Part shown: positions 49,447 through 62,139 of the stretch, in pieces
Numbering within the stretch: position 1 is the first letter of the stretch
Layout of the letters: every line of letters begins with the position of its first letter
DNA from: Paramecium pentaurelia
Lineage: Eukaryota; Ciliophora; Oligohymenophorea; Peniculida; Parameciidae
Reading direction: 5' to 3'
Assembly: GCA_905183005.1 (NCBI GenBank)
Contig: CAJJDO010000026.1
Location: forward strand, 113,717-177,716
DNA: 64,000 nt
The notes under the pieces: generated by a model
Database searches by the model: none
Told to the model about the DNA's origin: nothing
Seen by the model: only the letters and a program-made list of their open reading frames with translations
Made by a program: the position numbers and the translations under genes

Positions 49447-50322
49447 AGCTTAAACAAATAACATAATAATAATAATAAAATTCTTAATAATTATAATTAT
49501 TTAGGTTTGATTTATATATGATTTTTAGAAATTATATATTAAATTTAGATTATAAAATAAAGATAAATAATATTATGTTTTAGTTTTGCTTAGACCTTTA
49601 GATTATATATTGTTAATTTTATTAATATTAGATTAATTATTAATATTGAGGCTTAATAAATAATAAGAATAATAAATTTTTTATTATAAAAATTCTTAAT
49701 TAATTGATTTTGTCGCTTTTATTTCAATTACTCATCTTATGAGCATAAATTAATTATGATATCTTTTAGAGTATTTTATTGTTAGTTTTATTATTCTTTT
49801 TAATTATTATAGTATTATTCCATAATTTTGAAGTGTTTAAAACATATCCTAATATTTTTTAAAGTCAGTTGTTTTTAATTTACTTTGTATATTATAATGA
49901 ATAATATTTCGGAAGACTCTAAACATATCACTATGAATTTATTAAATTTAATAATCCAGTACCAATAAAATTGTTGAAATTTATTTCATATTATTAATAA
50001 ACTTACTATATAATATATTTTTTTTCAAGAAAATTTATAAATATTCTCCATAATAAAGATTATGAAATAATTTCATATAATCATATTGTTGATTTATTCA
50101 TTTATTAAATTATATAATGATATTCTACATTCTACAGACTATTTTTTATTAGAAAATCAAAATTTTAATTAGAGCTTAGGGTATTGACGTAGTTTTCTAA
50201 AGTTATTTTGCGATTGAAAATTAATTTAATAATGATTAAGAAAATAAATTAATTGATTAAATATTAAAGTTCGATTGCTTTCAGTATAATATTGTTTGAT
50301 TAATTTTATTTGAAAAAATTAG
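49447..50322. other. AT-rich intergenic region, no convincing gene
   Basis: About 880 bp. AATAAT simple sequence near the left end and long T-runs. A frame near 49890-50110 gives a run without TGA, but composition is that expected by chance. It includes the promoters of both divergent neighbours. Confidence 0.35.
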
Positions 50323-50589
50323 ATGAACAAGAAGCATCTTCAACTAAAATAAATAACTTCTAATCTTAATAATGATAGTAGTAAATAAGATTATAAGAGA
50401 TTATCATCTGATATTGAATAGTTGCTATCATCTCCTGAGATCAAGAAGTTTGAAGCCTTTTTAATAGAATCGATGACTTTTAAACAAAGACTTTCTGAAA
50501 AATTTTAATAATTTACACCATTAACTTAAAAATAACCTTAATTATAATATGAGGATGAAGTTAAATGGAATCGCTCAGAAGGAATGTGA
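50323..50589 (+). CDS. Small uncharacterised protein
   Basis: 88 aa, MNKKHLQLKQITSNLNNDSS. Charged with a helical centre (SSPEIKKFEAFLIESMTF) and end EDEVKWNRSEGM. No intron. It lies 76 bp upstream of the coiled-coil gene at 50666; both could belong to one transcript, but no in-frame splice joining them was found. Confidence 0.5.
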
Positions 50590-50665
50590 CCATATAATTA
50601 TTAATTTTTCCTAATCATTATATATTTTTAAGTATTTATATTTTTGTAAATTTACATAATATTAA

Positions 50666-51743
50666 ATGGCATTATAATAATCATAAAGGTATGATGCTGA
50701 TGAAAATTTATCTAAATTTCTTAATAAAGAATTAGGTAAATCAATAAAGTTCTAAAAAAAACATGTAATAATTTGATTTTATAGATTAGGAGAAAGAACT
50801 CAATAATTTGTTAGCTTACCAATAAATACTTTAAGATGAGAAATTAAAGAATGAAAATAAATTGCACTAAATGTTTTACAAAGAGAAATTGATTGATCAT
50901 TAAAAAAAATAAAAAGAAGATTTTGTAATATTATCATCTTAATTTAGTTAAAAGAGCAAAAAGTTAATAAAGATCATTAATATTTATATAAATAAAAAGA
51001 AAATGAATATATCAATGCTTTAGATGCAAGTTGGTGCTTTTATTAAGATTATTCTCCATCTAAAGATATGAAACCATTAAAAGTAGATGCTGAAAGAGAG
51101 AAGGTTCTTCGATTTTTATACAAATAACTTTAAACAACTAATGATAATGTTGAAAAAGCACTTATAAAAAAGAAGATCAATAAATTTAGAGATTCAGAAG
51201 TATCATTCATGTCATAATTTTGAATAGATATCAAAAAAGAAATTAGATTAAATAGATCATAAAATAGAATATGCAAAATAAGTAAGAAGTGAATCACTTG
51301 ATAGATCTATTGATAAAATTAGAATACATGATATGCATATTATTGATGTATAAGAAAAAAGTAATATCTTAAATTAAGAGAAACAATCTTATTATATAGA
51401 TAAAATAAATTAAATAGAATAGAAGATATAAATGATAGAAAAATAATAATAGCGTAATAAACTAAATAGATTAAATATTGAATAATAAAAAGATGAGTAT
51501 CGTTAAGCAGTGAGATCTAATTCTTAAACTTTAATGCATTAAAAGGAATTATTGAATTAGAATCATTTTAGTGAGAAAATATATAAATTGAACTTTTTAG
51601 TGGATTAAAAATAAAAATTATTAAAATAAAGATAAGACTTATTAGATTCATTGAATTAAAAAAGAGTTATTGCTCGAAAATCTTTGGATGATGTTAAATA
51701 TCCTCAGTTAAACTCGAATAATTACAAAGCAATATATTTTTGA
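50666..51743 (+). CDS. Coiled-coil protein
   Basis: About 340 aa, MALQQSQRYDADENLSKFLN. Introns of 25 nt (after KKH) and 28 nt (after RDSE) restore one heptad-rich frame: KELNNLLAYQQILQDEKL, DQIDHKIEYAKQVRSESLD, INQIEQKIQMIEKQQQ. No other domain. A (TA)n run follows at about 51778-51797. Structural role inferred only from composition. Confidence 0.66.
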
Positions 51744-51879
51744 ATTTACATATCTCAAGTAAATCAAAATTATATATCATATATATATATATATATAAAT
51801 TATAATTTTATAATTACAATATATTTATACATAATTGATAAGAGAATAAATTAATAATATTTATTTTCATATCTAAATT

Positions 51880-54800
51880 ATGGATTATAAGGATGTAGAT
51901 TCAATTAAAGTAATAAAATATTCAAATGAATAAATTTAATTTTTTTATTAATATGTTAATTATTATTTAAATTATTATTAAAAAATAATGAGGAAAAATT
52001 ATATTAGATTACAATCCGATTCAGAGTTTAAATAAGAAGAAACCAAAACTTTTGATGAAGTTAAATACACTATCTTTAAAACTTATTTTGCCTTATTAGA
52101 ATCAAAAACATTATCATAAAGTAAGGGTATACTAATGATATTGATTTTGAATTTACAATTAATATTCATGACTGCTAATGATAAGAATACTGATTTATAA
52201 AGTGGATTTATTTCAAGTATTTTAATTTAATTAATTAGGTTTTTTACCAATCAGTAATTATTTTTTACTTTATCCTGTATTATTATCATCAGATTCAATT
52301 TTATTTAATATGCTATTTTTGGTAATTGCTCTTTTAGTTTTAATATTTTTAATAACATCAATTCTTTATTTTGCATCTACAAGTAATTATGATAATCCAT
52401 TGGTAAAATAATTAAGATCAACTTGGGGATTTATTTCAGAATTGACTGATAAAATTTTAGTTGTTCCAGTATTTGGTTTGACAGTTGGTAATATAGCTTG
52501 TAATTTTGAAAATAATTAAACAGAATGTTATAGTGGTGTACATATAGGATTAATAATTATGTCTATTTTATGTTCTTTAATGTTGCTTTTATTAGAAATA
52601 TTGTATTCATATTTATTCTTTAATTTTACTTTCAAAATTAAGGATTCTGTATCTAGAAATCCATGTATATTAAATATTCATAATAATAGCTGGGATGCCA
52701 ATCTTTTTTTTTATTTATAGACTTGGAATCACTATATTTTAATCATTATTCGATTTAGAAGTTTAATAAACATATACAATATTAGTATTATTACATTTGA
52801 TATTTGGACTAATTTTACTTTATGATTCATTAAATAATTTTCCATATCATAATAAAAATGTATCTAAAACATAAGGTATCTTTGCTTCTGCATATTTGTG
52901 GATCAATGCTACTTTTATAGTTTTACAACTTACTTCAATTGAAATGCTTCATGAAAATGTATTAGTAATAGTTGGTTTAGGAATGGCCTTTTTTTTAAAA
53001 TTATTTCTTAATATTAGAAATTATTTTGTAAAAGTGTTAATGAATAGTGAATTAGATGAAATTTAGAGTGCTGTGTTATTAGATCTAAAAATTAGAAATT
53101 ATAATATATTATCTAAATCTGACAATGAAGAAAAGAAAAATGAATTACTTTTAGCATCTTTATTAAAAATACATTCTGATAAATGTAAAAATAGTACTTG
53201 TCCATGTAAAAAAAGAAGCACACTTATTGATCCTAAAAAGAAAATAATTTAAAGTGAAATGAAAGCTGCTTCAATAACAGATACAAAAATGTTAAAATAG
53301 TAAAAGAATGATTAAAATACTTAATTACATAAAGATTTAGTATTTGTCAAACATTTTATAGCTAGAATGGCTAAAGATGGATTAAATAAATTTAAGGATT
53401 CAAAATTATTATATCTTGATTATATGTATTATAGATTTGAAGCACTTAGAATGTATTCTTCAATATATTTTGAAATTGGTAAATTTGAATCTAAATATCA
53501 TAATGATATGAGTTTATCAATTGAATTTTGTTTATATAGATTAAGAGCAAGAATGAAGAAGCATTTAATGAATAGAAATTAAAAAAGTGAAATATCACGT
53601 AGATTATAATTAGAAAATGTAAAAGCTTTTGATGAAGGTATTATAAGATAAAAGGAAACTATTATGGAAGCAAATAAACATTTAAATGATCTTTGGGAAT
53701 CATTATGTGAAGAAAAACCAGATTTGAGTAAATTATTAGATATTGGTAATAATGCTATTAGAACTATGTAATTAACAAATGATTAGTATGAATTTTTACT
53801 ACAACTTAATAATTAATCTTAAGATCTAAAGAATTTAATGACTATTTATTCTAATTATTTAGCATATGATGATTTATTAGCTAAGAAGATTGAAAAAGAT
53901 ATTGATTAAGCTAAAGATATGGAAAATGATAATTCATTTTAATAAGATTTTAATATTTTGATAAAAAAATATTAGATATTTGATAAGTAAAGTTGTGTGT
54001 TATCAATATCTTCTTAATTAGAATCATTAGGATAAATTACTTGGTGTAGTAGAAATGTATTTAATGTATTTGGTTATGATGAAACTGATCTTAAATCTAT
54101 GAATATTAATTAGATGATGCCTGAACCATTAGGTAATTGTCATAGTAAAATTCTTAAAAATTATTATGAAAATGCAAGAGAATTATTGACTACTAAGATG
54201 ACTCATATATGGGCTATTGATAGAGCTAAGATTTTATTTTCAGCCAATATTTTTATTAAGATTTTACCATCTTTATAATCATATGATATAGTAGGGTTTA
54301 TACATAAACTCAATTAAGATGATTACATTATTGCAGATGTAGATGGAATGATTTATGGAGCTGGAAGAAAAGTATGTTAAGCTTTAGGATTACCACCTGA
54401 AAAGATTTTAGAAACTAAGGTTAATATTTAATTGATTGCTCCTGGATTTTACTCAGTATTTTCTGATTACTTTTTAGATTTTGATATTACAGCAAACAAA
54501 TAAAATGATGGCAAAGGTAAATTATCATATGATGAATATAATTCAGCTAATAAATAATTAGAAACTAAGGATATGAAATAAGTTATATTTATTCAAAAAG
54601 AATTTGAAAAAAGAATATAAAGTTTTGTTGAATATAGAACTAGACTATTTAAAAAGTTTAATATAGATCTTTTAACTAAGGAATAATTATCATAAGAATT
54701 TGGATAATCAGGAAATGATTAGAAGAATATTAAACTTATTAAATAATGTGCTGAATTCAAAAAGGAATATGCTGCATTATTTTATAAATAGAATAAGAAA

Positions 54801-57726
54801 ATACTTATTGATTCTTTAATTAAAATGATTAAAATTAAAGTTTAAATTAAAAATTTTACATATTGGAATGGTAGTAAATTATAAAGATTAAAAATTATCA
54901 AAGTTAATACATATGAATTTAAAACTACTGAATATATTAAAGTTAATAGAAAGAAAATTAAAGAATAAGGAGAAAAAGTATCTTAAGTTTATAAGAATTT
55001 TCAAGATGCATATAATACTTTCAAATAAAAGAAAATGAAATAAAAAATGTAAGAGGAATAGGATAATGCTGAAGAAATTGAAGCAGGAAGAGCTGATGGA
55101 GGAGAAGACAATTAAGAAGGTCAATAAGCAAAAGGGTTTTTAAATATGTTTAAAAAAGCTAATAAAAATAATAGATCTTCTTTATTATAATTAAATGTTA
55201 AAAGATTAGGTGGTAAAGGAAAATAAGTAGAAGATTAAGAATAATTGAAATAAGGTATATTAATGACTCTCTTCAAACCAGTTTCAAAGAAAAATAAGTT
55301 TAAGAGAGTATCAAAATAATAAGGTAGTATGGCATAAGTTTAATATGAATCAAAATAATTTAAAGATGAAGATGATGAAGAGAATGAAAAAAAGAAAATA
55401 GAAGCAACCCCAGAATAATTAGAAGCTATGAGAGCTTGTCCAGCTGTAAATTTACTTTAAATTGCTCTTATCAAAGCTAATATCTTAGGTTAAACAGATA
55501 TGAGTGCATTTTTGGAAAAGAAAAAAAAATTATAACCAGTTGATCCTTTAGCTATTAAATTTAGAAGAATAAGAGAATTTGTAGCTACTGAAAAATTTAA
55601 GACATTTGTATAAGAAGAAAAGAAAAGAGCTGAAATGAGTAACGATACTCATTCCACTAATACTGATTAATATGATTAAGAAGATAGATCATAATCATTT
55701 GATGAAGATTAATAAGAAGAAAGAGGATTATTATAGAATATACTAAATAATCAAGGAGCTAATGAAGAAGAGAAAGCAGCTATGCAATCTGTTAGTAGTT
55801 CAAGTAATTATTATTTATATATTAGCCTAATCATTATAAGCTCATAATGCATAAAGAATGTTGAGAGAATAGTTAAAGAATATGTAAGCACCTACAATTT
55901 TAATAGTTGCTCATTATACTATGGTAGTATTAAGTTTGTTATTATTTTCTTTAATAATTTCATAATATATATTAGCAAATAATGATTTTAATGGTATTAA
56001 AGATGAATTGTATATGTTTGAAAGAATGAGTAATTATTCTGATAATTTAATTGAAATTTTGGATGGTTATTTTACACTTTAAATGATAAATGAAGGACCT
56101 TTAAAAAATACATCTGTTTATGGACCTGAATGGGTTGGATAATTTAGAAAAATGATATTATAAAATTAAATTGACACTGTCTAATTCTTTTTAGAAGATT
56201 ATAGTAATGCTGGTACTTAATCTAAAAGTGGTAATGATTTAAGATAGTATCTTTTTATTTAAATGAATGCTAATATGCTTGTAAACAATTAACCAACAGA
56301 ATTCTTATTTAATTATGAAAATTATGTTAGATTAATTTTGAATGCTGCTAATGCTACTAAAGATTTAAATTTATCATCTTTTACTTTAAATAGCAGATAA
56401 GATTATTTCTATTTTATTTATAATAATTTAAATGAATTTGATAATATCACAGATTATAATTATAATTTAATCACTAAAATGTTGATAAGAAGTAAGGATA
56501 TGTTGATAGAAAGATTTTATTATTTTTGGTTTAGTTGCTTTGGTATATTGCTATTATTATATATTCTTATTTATCCAATTATTCTCAAAACTAAATTAAA
56601 GATCTAAGAAACTTTGAGAATTTTCACTAAAATATCTTTAGCAGATGTTGAATATTATTCTAATCATTATAAAATGATCTTTTATAATATGAGATAAATT
56701 ACAGATACACCTTAAGTTTTAAAGAAAATAGAAGAGGAAGTAACAAAAGGAACAGAAGAAAAAAAGAAAAAAGATAAAGAAAATAATGCTAAAAATTTAG
56801 CAAGATCAAGAAGTCATAAAGGAATTTAAATAAATAAAATAGTATTTTTTGCAGTAATGACATTTTGGTTAATAATCTTTTCAGGTTTAATTTTTGTTAA
56901 AGATTATTTTATTATTTTATTTAGTAGTGAATTAGAAGAATTATTCTCTTCTTAAGAATAATAACATAGATTAAAATATAATTCTGAAAGAGACTTTGTT
57001 TATTTTAAGAATCTCTATTACTAATAATATATTTCTTAATTAAATACAACATAATTAAATGAAGTCTTAACAGAAATAGATAATGAAAATATATATGGCA
57101 TATTCTAAACTATGTATCATTAATTAGAAGAATATTCTACTGAATTTGCTGATCTAGTTGATTTTTATAGTACAAATAATACTTGTGAATCTATTACTCC
57201 CTTAATAAATGGATTTACTAATGCAAGTCAAGCATTATGTGAATCTATTCTAGATGGTATATTAACTGAAGGTTTATTGAATTTCTATTAAAAATTATAA
57301 TTGGAAATGTAAAATGGATTGAATTAATTACTAACCTAAAATAAAAATTACACTGAACTAAATAGTTATATATCTTAATAAATGTTTTAAGATTTTTAAT
57401 TAGGATTATTGTATGCTAAATGGGCTAATCAATTTATGTCTAATTTAGCAAGAAGTGCACTATATACTGGAATTGATAATGTAAAAATTCAATTAATATT
57501 ATATTAGGAAGTAATATTCAACTCTTATTTTGTTATTGTAATCAACATTTTGATTGTATTATTCTTATTCGTTATTTGGGGAAGTGAGTATTCTAATTTA
57601 AAAAGAAACTCAAGATGGGTTAATGGATTTATATTATTGATTCCTTCTTAATTAAGATCAGAGAATAAACATATCAATAGTTTCTTAAAAAATTAATTGA
57701 AAATTCAAGGATTAATGTATTTGTGA
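51880..57726 (+). CDS. Large multi-pass membrane protein with PAS domain
   Basis: About 1880 aa. N-terminal third has several hydrophobic spans (ILMILILNLQLIFMTA, LVIALLVLIFLITSILYFA, IGLIIMSILCSLMLLLLEIL, YTILVLLHLIFGLILLY). A Cys pair region (KCKNSTCPCKK) and helical linker precede a PAS-like segment (ITWCSRNVFNVFGYDETDL, about 54000-54400, then VDGMIYGAGRKVCQALGL). A charged cytosolic part is followed by three to four more spans at the C-terminus (FVIVINILIVLFLFVIWG). Several short introns, fewest after 54 kb. This matches a ciliate-expanded PAS S-box membrane family; ligand and role unknown. Confidence 0.78.
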
Positions 57727-57827
57727 AAGTATAAAGTATAAATTTATTCTATTTAAATATTATATATATTTTGTAGACAATCAAACATAATATAAATAGT
57801 AATACAATCTAATTATCAAGGCTTTAA

Positions 57828-58947
57828 TCATAGAGCACTAGTATTATCTAAAGCTTTGACCTTTTTTCCATCCTTCCAAATTCCTTCCTTTATTATTCCA
57901 TCAGGGAATATGTATTTACCCTTGCCATGTTATTTTCCATCTTGCCATTATCCTTCATATTTCTTTCCATCTGCCCATGTATATGTACCATAACCCTCCT
58001 TACGATCTTATTTATATTCCCCTTCATATTTTCTACCATCCTTCCAAGTATAGATTCCTTTCCCATGCATACAATTATTCAACCATTAACCAGTATATCC
58101 CCTTCCATCAGCCCAAAAATAAGTACCGAATCCTGTAATTTTATTATCATGCCAATCCCCTTCATAAAATGATCCATCTGGCCATTCATATTTTCCTTTT
58201 CCTTACTTCTTACCTTCAAAATACACTCCAGTATACTATGAACCATCAAACCAAGTTTCTACGCCATGACCATGTTATAAATCATTTTTCCATTCTCCTT
58301 CATACTTAGACCCATTTGCATGTGTATAAACACCATATCCATTAGCCTTATCATTTTCCCAATAACCATCAAAAGTGTCTCCATCAATATGATAAAACTT
58401 TCCTTTACCATTTGCATGGCTTAACTTCCATTCTCCAACATATTTTGCACCATCAGCCCAAGTTTATGTTCCTATACCTTCTCTCTATGTACCTCTCCAT
58501 TAACCTTCATATACTGCTCCACTTTTAAATTTGTAAGCAGGACGCGATTCCAATTCAACAGTTGAAGAATTTTTTGGGAGTGTAATTGGTTCAAGTTATT
58601 CTCCTAAATAATTTTTCTTAGTATCTCTTTTTACAGAATTTTTTAATGTTTTCTTCTTTCTAACTAAATAACCTCTCCAATTTTTTTGAATCTTGATTGC
58701 TGCCTTATTTTGTTTTTATACTTTATTTTAGAGTTCTTCTGTTTCAGTCTCCTTTTTAGCTTCTTTTTATTAAGTTTTAGCATAAGTTTATTTAATACTT
58801 TATTTAGAACTTGACTTTTTACTTTTCAAACTGTTTGGATCGGATTTTGCAATCTAAAATTAAAAGGAGTCATACTATAATTTCAGTTGCTACTTATTCC
58901 TTTAATTATTATTGGCATTAACACTAAGAAGCGCATTAATTTCCCAT
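57828..58947 (-). CDS. MORN-repeat protein with IQ motif
   Basis: About 365 aa. MGNQCASQCQCQ suggests myristoylation and palmitoylation. After a basic linker an IQ calmodulin-binding motif (AAIKIQKNWRGYLVRKKK, about residue 90) is followed by about eight MORN repeats of about 23 residues (GQWRGTQREGIGTQTWADG, GEWKNDLQHGHGVETWFDG, YEGDWHDNKITGFGTYFWAD, and so on). MORN proteins bind lipids and scaffold cortical or ciliary structures. One 22-nt intron in the N-terminal part. Stop is the complement of 57828-57830. Confidence 0.92.
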
Positions 58948-59005
58948 GGAAAATATAAATTGATAATTTAATATATATATATAATGTGATTAGATTATTT
59001 ATTTA

Positions 59006-59620
59006 TCATGATAAGTAAACTTTCTTTATTTTAGTAATCTTTTCTTTATCAATTGGACACTGATCTATATACTTTGAACAATATTCACAAACACAAATAT
59101 GTCCACAAGGTTTCATAATCATATTATATTCTTTTTGCATACAAATCACACAAATTTTTTGAATTAGAGTGTCTTTGTATAAAGAAATTTATTTAAGTGT
59201 ATTAAATAGTTGATTTTCTATCTTTTTGATATCCTCAAAGTTTTACTGTTTAAGAGTTTCTAAATCTCCTTAATATATTTTTAATTGCAACTTCATCATT
59301 TCATTATCCAAATGCAACTAACTTACTTTATTTTATTCCAATTATAATTGATATTGCAATAGTATACAATTTTATTAATGCTATATAAGTGCTTATTGTC
59401 TACTTTTTCTTTAATCTTACAATTATGTCGGTTTTTAATTTATGTATTCTTTAAATAGTCGAATCACTCTAAACAATTATTTATGTGATAAGGATAGTTG
59501 ATCCTACACCGAATTTCCAATTATGTCTAAACATTGAGAATAAACAAGATGCTAAATATCTTCATTGGTTTAGCACCTTAAAATCTCTTAAAACAAAATA
59601 TCATCTTCATTTTCAAACAT
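59006..59620 (-). CDS. RING-finger protein, probable E3 ubiquitin ligase
   Basis: 204 aa, one exon. A coiled-coil or helical N-terminal part (LLQYQLQLEQNKVSQLHLDN) is followed by a C-terminal C3HC4 RING: CVICMQKEYNMIMKPCGHIC, then CEYCSKYIDQCPID. The layout (coiled coil + terminal RING, IAP/MGRN-like) fits a ubiquitin ligase. Convergent or divergent neighbours do not specify the target. Confidence 0.85.
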
Positions 59621-60113
59621 GGATGTGGAGACTTTTTAAAATTATACTCTGAAAAACTAAATTATTTTATGACTATTTTAATTAAGTCTTAAAATTCATA
59701 GAAGTAATAAAGTATGTTTTGTGATAAATAATATTTTTCATATATAATTAATTAAGAAATATAAATTCAAAAGAAATCCTTTCTTACAAATGTTCATTTG
59801 AAAAGAGTTAAAAGGAAATATATAATAGATAATATTATTGAGATTTGTTCTTTTTTTTATATATATATATAAGTTTCTCTACTTATAAAATCCACATATG
59901 TATACTCCTCAAATAAATTGGAAGTTTTCCTTTTGAATGCTAATTCTAAGAAAAAATTTTAAAAAGTATCTGGTGTACTACAACCTAAAGAAGCAAAGTA
60001 TACTTTAAAAAATATGAAATATAAAATAATGACAAGGCTTATCGATTATTCTGAATTTATTAATTGTTTTATAAAATAAATTAATATTATTCTTCATTAT
60101 AATATGACAGAGG
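59621..60113. other. Divergent promoter region, no gene seen
   Basis: About 490 bp between the RING-gene start and the Rab start, with an AT-dinucleotide run near 59858-59872. No protein-like frame was noticed. Confidence 0.35.
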
Positions 60114-60787
60114 AACAATGTGATTATGTATTCAAGTTTATTATCATTGGCAATGGGAATTGTGGGAAATCAAGCCTTCTATATCACTATATTCATGGAG
60201 CATGTAATTTATGAGATCAAATAAGAAATTTGTAATATAAAATAGACACTGGGTGTTGAGTTTTCAGCTAAAATAGTTTAAGTGAATAAAAAAAAAATAA
60301 AGATGTAATTATGGGATACAGCAGGTTAAGAGAGATATAGAGCTTTAACTAAAGGTTATTATAGAGGAGCATTAGGAGCCTTAATAGTTTTTGACATTAC
60401 TAAGTATATATTCACAGTAATTTAGCTCAGAATCTTTTGAAGCTTTGTAAGAATGGATAAAGCATGCAAGAGACTTCTCAAAACCTTCCATTCAGATTAT
60501 TGTTATTGGAAATAAAGCAGATTTAGATAAGGAGAGGTAATTGTAATTTTAAATTAAGAACAATATCAGAGTAAACTGCAAAATTATTTTGTTAAGAAAA
60601 TGATGTATAATACATTGAGACTAGTGCAGCTACTGGGTATTAGGTTAATGATGCTTTTATATAAATTACAACTAGAATTCTGAATTTACTTTAAGAAGGA
60701 ACAATTGATGGTAATATTATAAAACCTAAATTTTTAACCTCTAAAAAGAGTGATTAAACATAAATTACATAGTAATGTAATTGCTGA
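60114..60787 (+). CDS. Rab-family small GTPase (Rab4/Rab2-like)
   Basis: Membrane-traffic GTPase. Motifs: GNGNCGKSS (P-loop), TLGVEFSAKIV (switch I), WDTAGQERYRALTKGYYRGA (switch II), GNKADL, ETSA, and C-terminal QQCNC, a CxC double-prenylation signal. Three introns of about 22 nt are removed. Start MTEEQCDYVFKFIIIG, about 203 aa, normal. Closest by eye to Rab4/Rab2/Rab14, but the exact subgroup cannot be assigned. It converges on 14-3-3, 184 bp away. Confidence 0.9.
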
Positions 60788-60821
60788 CAACTTTTTTTGT
60801 TATAAATACCTAAAATTTGTC

Positions 60822-60845
60822 TATAGTCTATATTATTATTATGTA
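60822..60845. mobile_element. TA-bounded 22-bp segment resembling a short IES
   Basis: Relative to the second copy at about 62012, this copy has 22 extra bp (60822-60843) between TA dinucleotides. Its left end, TATAGTCT, fits the Paramecium IES end consensus TAYAGYNR at seven of eight positions, while the right end (ATGTA) is a weaker match. IESs are Tc1/mariner-derived remnants removed precisely at TA during macronuclear development. 22 bp is shorter than the usual 26-bp minimum, so this is a candidate only. Confidence 0.45.
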
Positions 60846-60971
60846 ATCAAATATAACTAAAATATATGTAATTATATTTTAATATTTCAATAAAAAAATA
60901 GATAAGATGGGCTGTCTCTTCTTACATATAATTATATATATATATATAATATATCATAACTGATATCCTAC

Positions 60972-61127
60972 TCAGAGGTTTTCAACGTTACCACCTTCAT
61001 CTTCAAGTTCTGAGGTCCATAATGTCAAGTTATCTCTGATGAGTTACATAATGGTTGTGGCATCCTTGTATTGGTCTTCTTAGATTTATTCAATATCGGC
61101 AATGGCATCATCGAAAGCCTAAAGATG
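60972..61127 (-). pseudogene. Partial duplicate of the 14-3-3 3' end
   Basis: Encodes the 14-3-3 C-terminus (ending EDEGGNVENL) and stops at the N gap. The visible bases match the complete gene at 62140-62944 with the 1168 offset. Probably an assembly duplicate. Confidence 0.78.
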
Positions 61128-61832
61128 NNNNNNNNNNNNNNNNNNNNNNNNNNNNNNNNNNNNNNNNNNNNNNNNNNNNNNNNNNNNNNNNNNNNNNNNN
61201 NNNNNNNNNNNNNNNNNNNNNNNNNNNNNNNNNNNNNNNNNNNNNNNNNNNNNNNNNNNNNNNNNNNNNNNNNNNNNNNNNNNNNNNNNNNNNNNNNNNN
61301 NNNNNNNNNNNNNNNNNNNNNNNNNNNNNNNNNNNNNNNNNNNNNNNNNNNNNNNNNNNNNNNNNNNNNNNNNNNNNNNNNNNNNNNNNNNNNNNNNNNN
61401 NNNNNNNNNNNNNNNNNNNNNNNNNNNNNNNNNNNNNNNNNNNNNNNNNNNNNNNNNNNNNNNNNNNNNNNNNNNNNNNNNNNNNNNNNNNNNNNNNNNN
61501 NNNNNNNNNNNNNNNNNNNNNNNNNNNNNNNNNNNNNNNNNNNNNNNNNNNNNNNNNNNNNNNNNNNNNNNNNNNNNNNNNNNNNNNNNNNNNNNNNNNN
61601 NNNNNNNNNNNNNNNNNNNNNNNNNNNNNNNNNNNNNNNNNNNNNNNNNNNNNNNNNNNNNNNNNNNNNNNNNNNNNNNNNNNNNNNNNNNNNNNNNNNN
61701 NNNNNNNNNNNNNNNNNNNNNNNNNNNNNNNNNNNNNNNNNNNNNNNNNNNNNNNNNNNNNNNNNNNNNNNNNNNNNNNNNNNNNNNNNNNNNNNNNNNN
61801 NNNNNNNNNNNNNNNNNNNNNNNNNNNNNNNN
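61128..61832. other. Assembly gap (N)
   Basis: 705 unknown bases. The two long frames that cross it are artefacts of N and are not genes. Confidence 0.99.
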
Positions 61833-61977
61833 GGTTAATGATGCTTTTATATAAATTACAACTAGAATTCTGAATTTACTTTAAGAAGGAACAATTGATG
61901 GTAATATTATAAAACCTAAATTTTTAACCTCTAAAAAGAGTGATTAAACATAAATTACATAGTAATGTAATTGCTGA
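61833..61977 (+). pseudogene. Partial duplicate of the Rab 3' end
   Basis: Encodes only the last roughly 48 residues of the Rab (ending QQCNC), identical to the complete gene at 60114-60787. It starts at the gap edge. Probably an assembly duplicate. Confidence 0.78.
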
Positions 61978-62139
61978 CAACTTTTTTTGTTATAAATACC
62001 TAAAATTTGTCTAATCAAATATAACTAAAATATATGTAATTATATTTTAATATTTCAATAAAAAAATAGATAAGATGGGCTGTCTCTTCTTACATATAAT
62101 TATATATATATATATAATATATCATAACTGATATCCTAC

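Noticed and set aside
51778..51797. (TA)n run as a promoter or origin element
   Set aside because: Such runs are frequent across the window, including in introns; position alone is no evidence.
57927..58172. Plus-strand ORF rich in Ile, Pro and Ser
   Set aside because: Antisense to the MORN repeats, whose periodicity explains it.
61055..61873. Two long ORFs crossing the gap
   Set aside because: They consist mostly of X from the N gap; flanks are antisense to 14-3-3.
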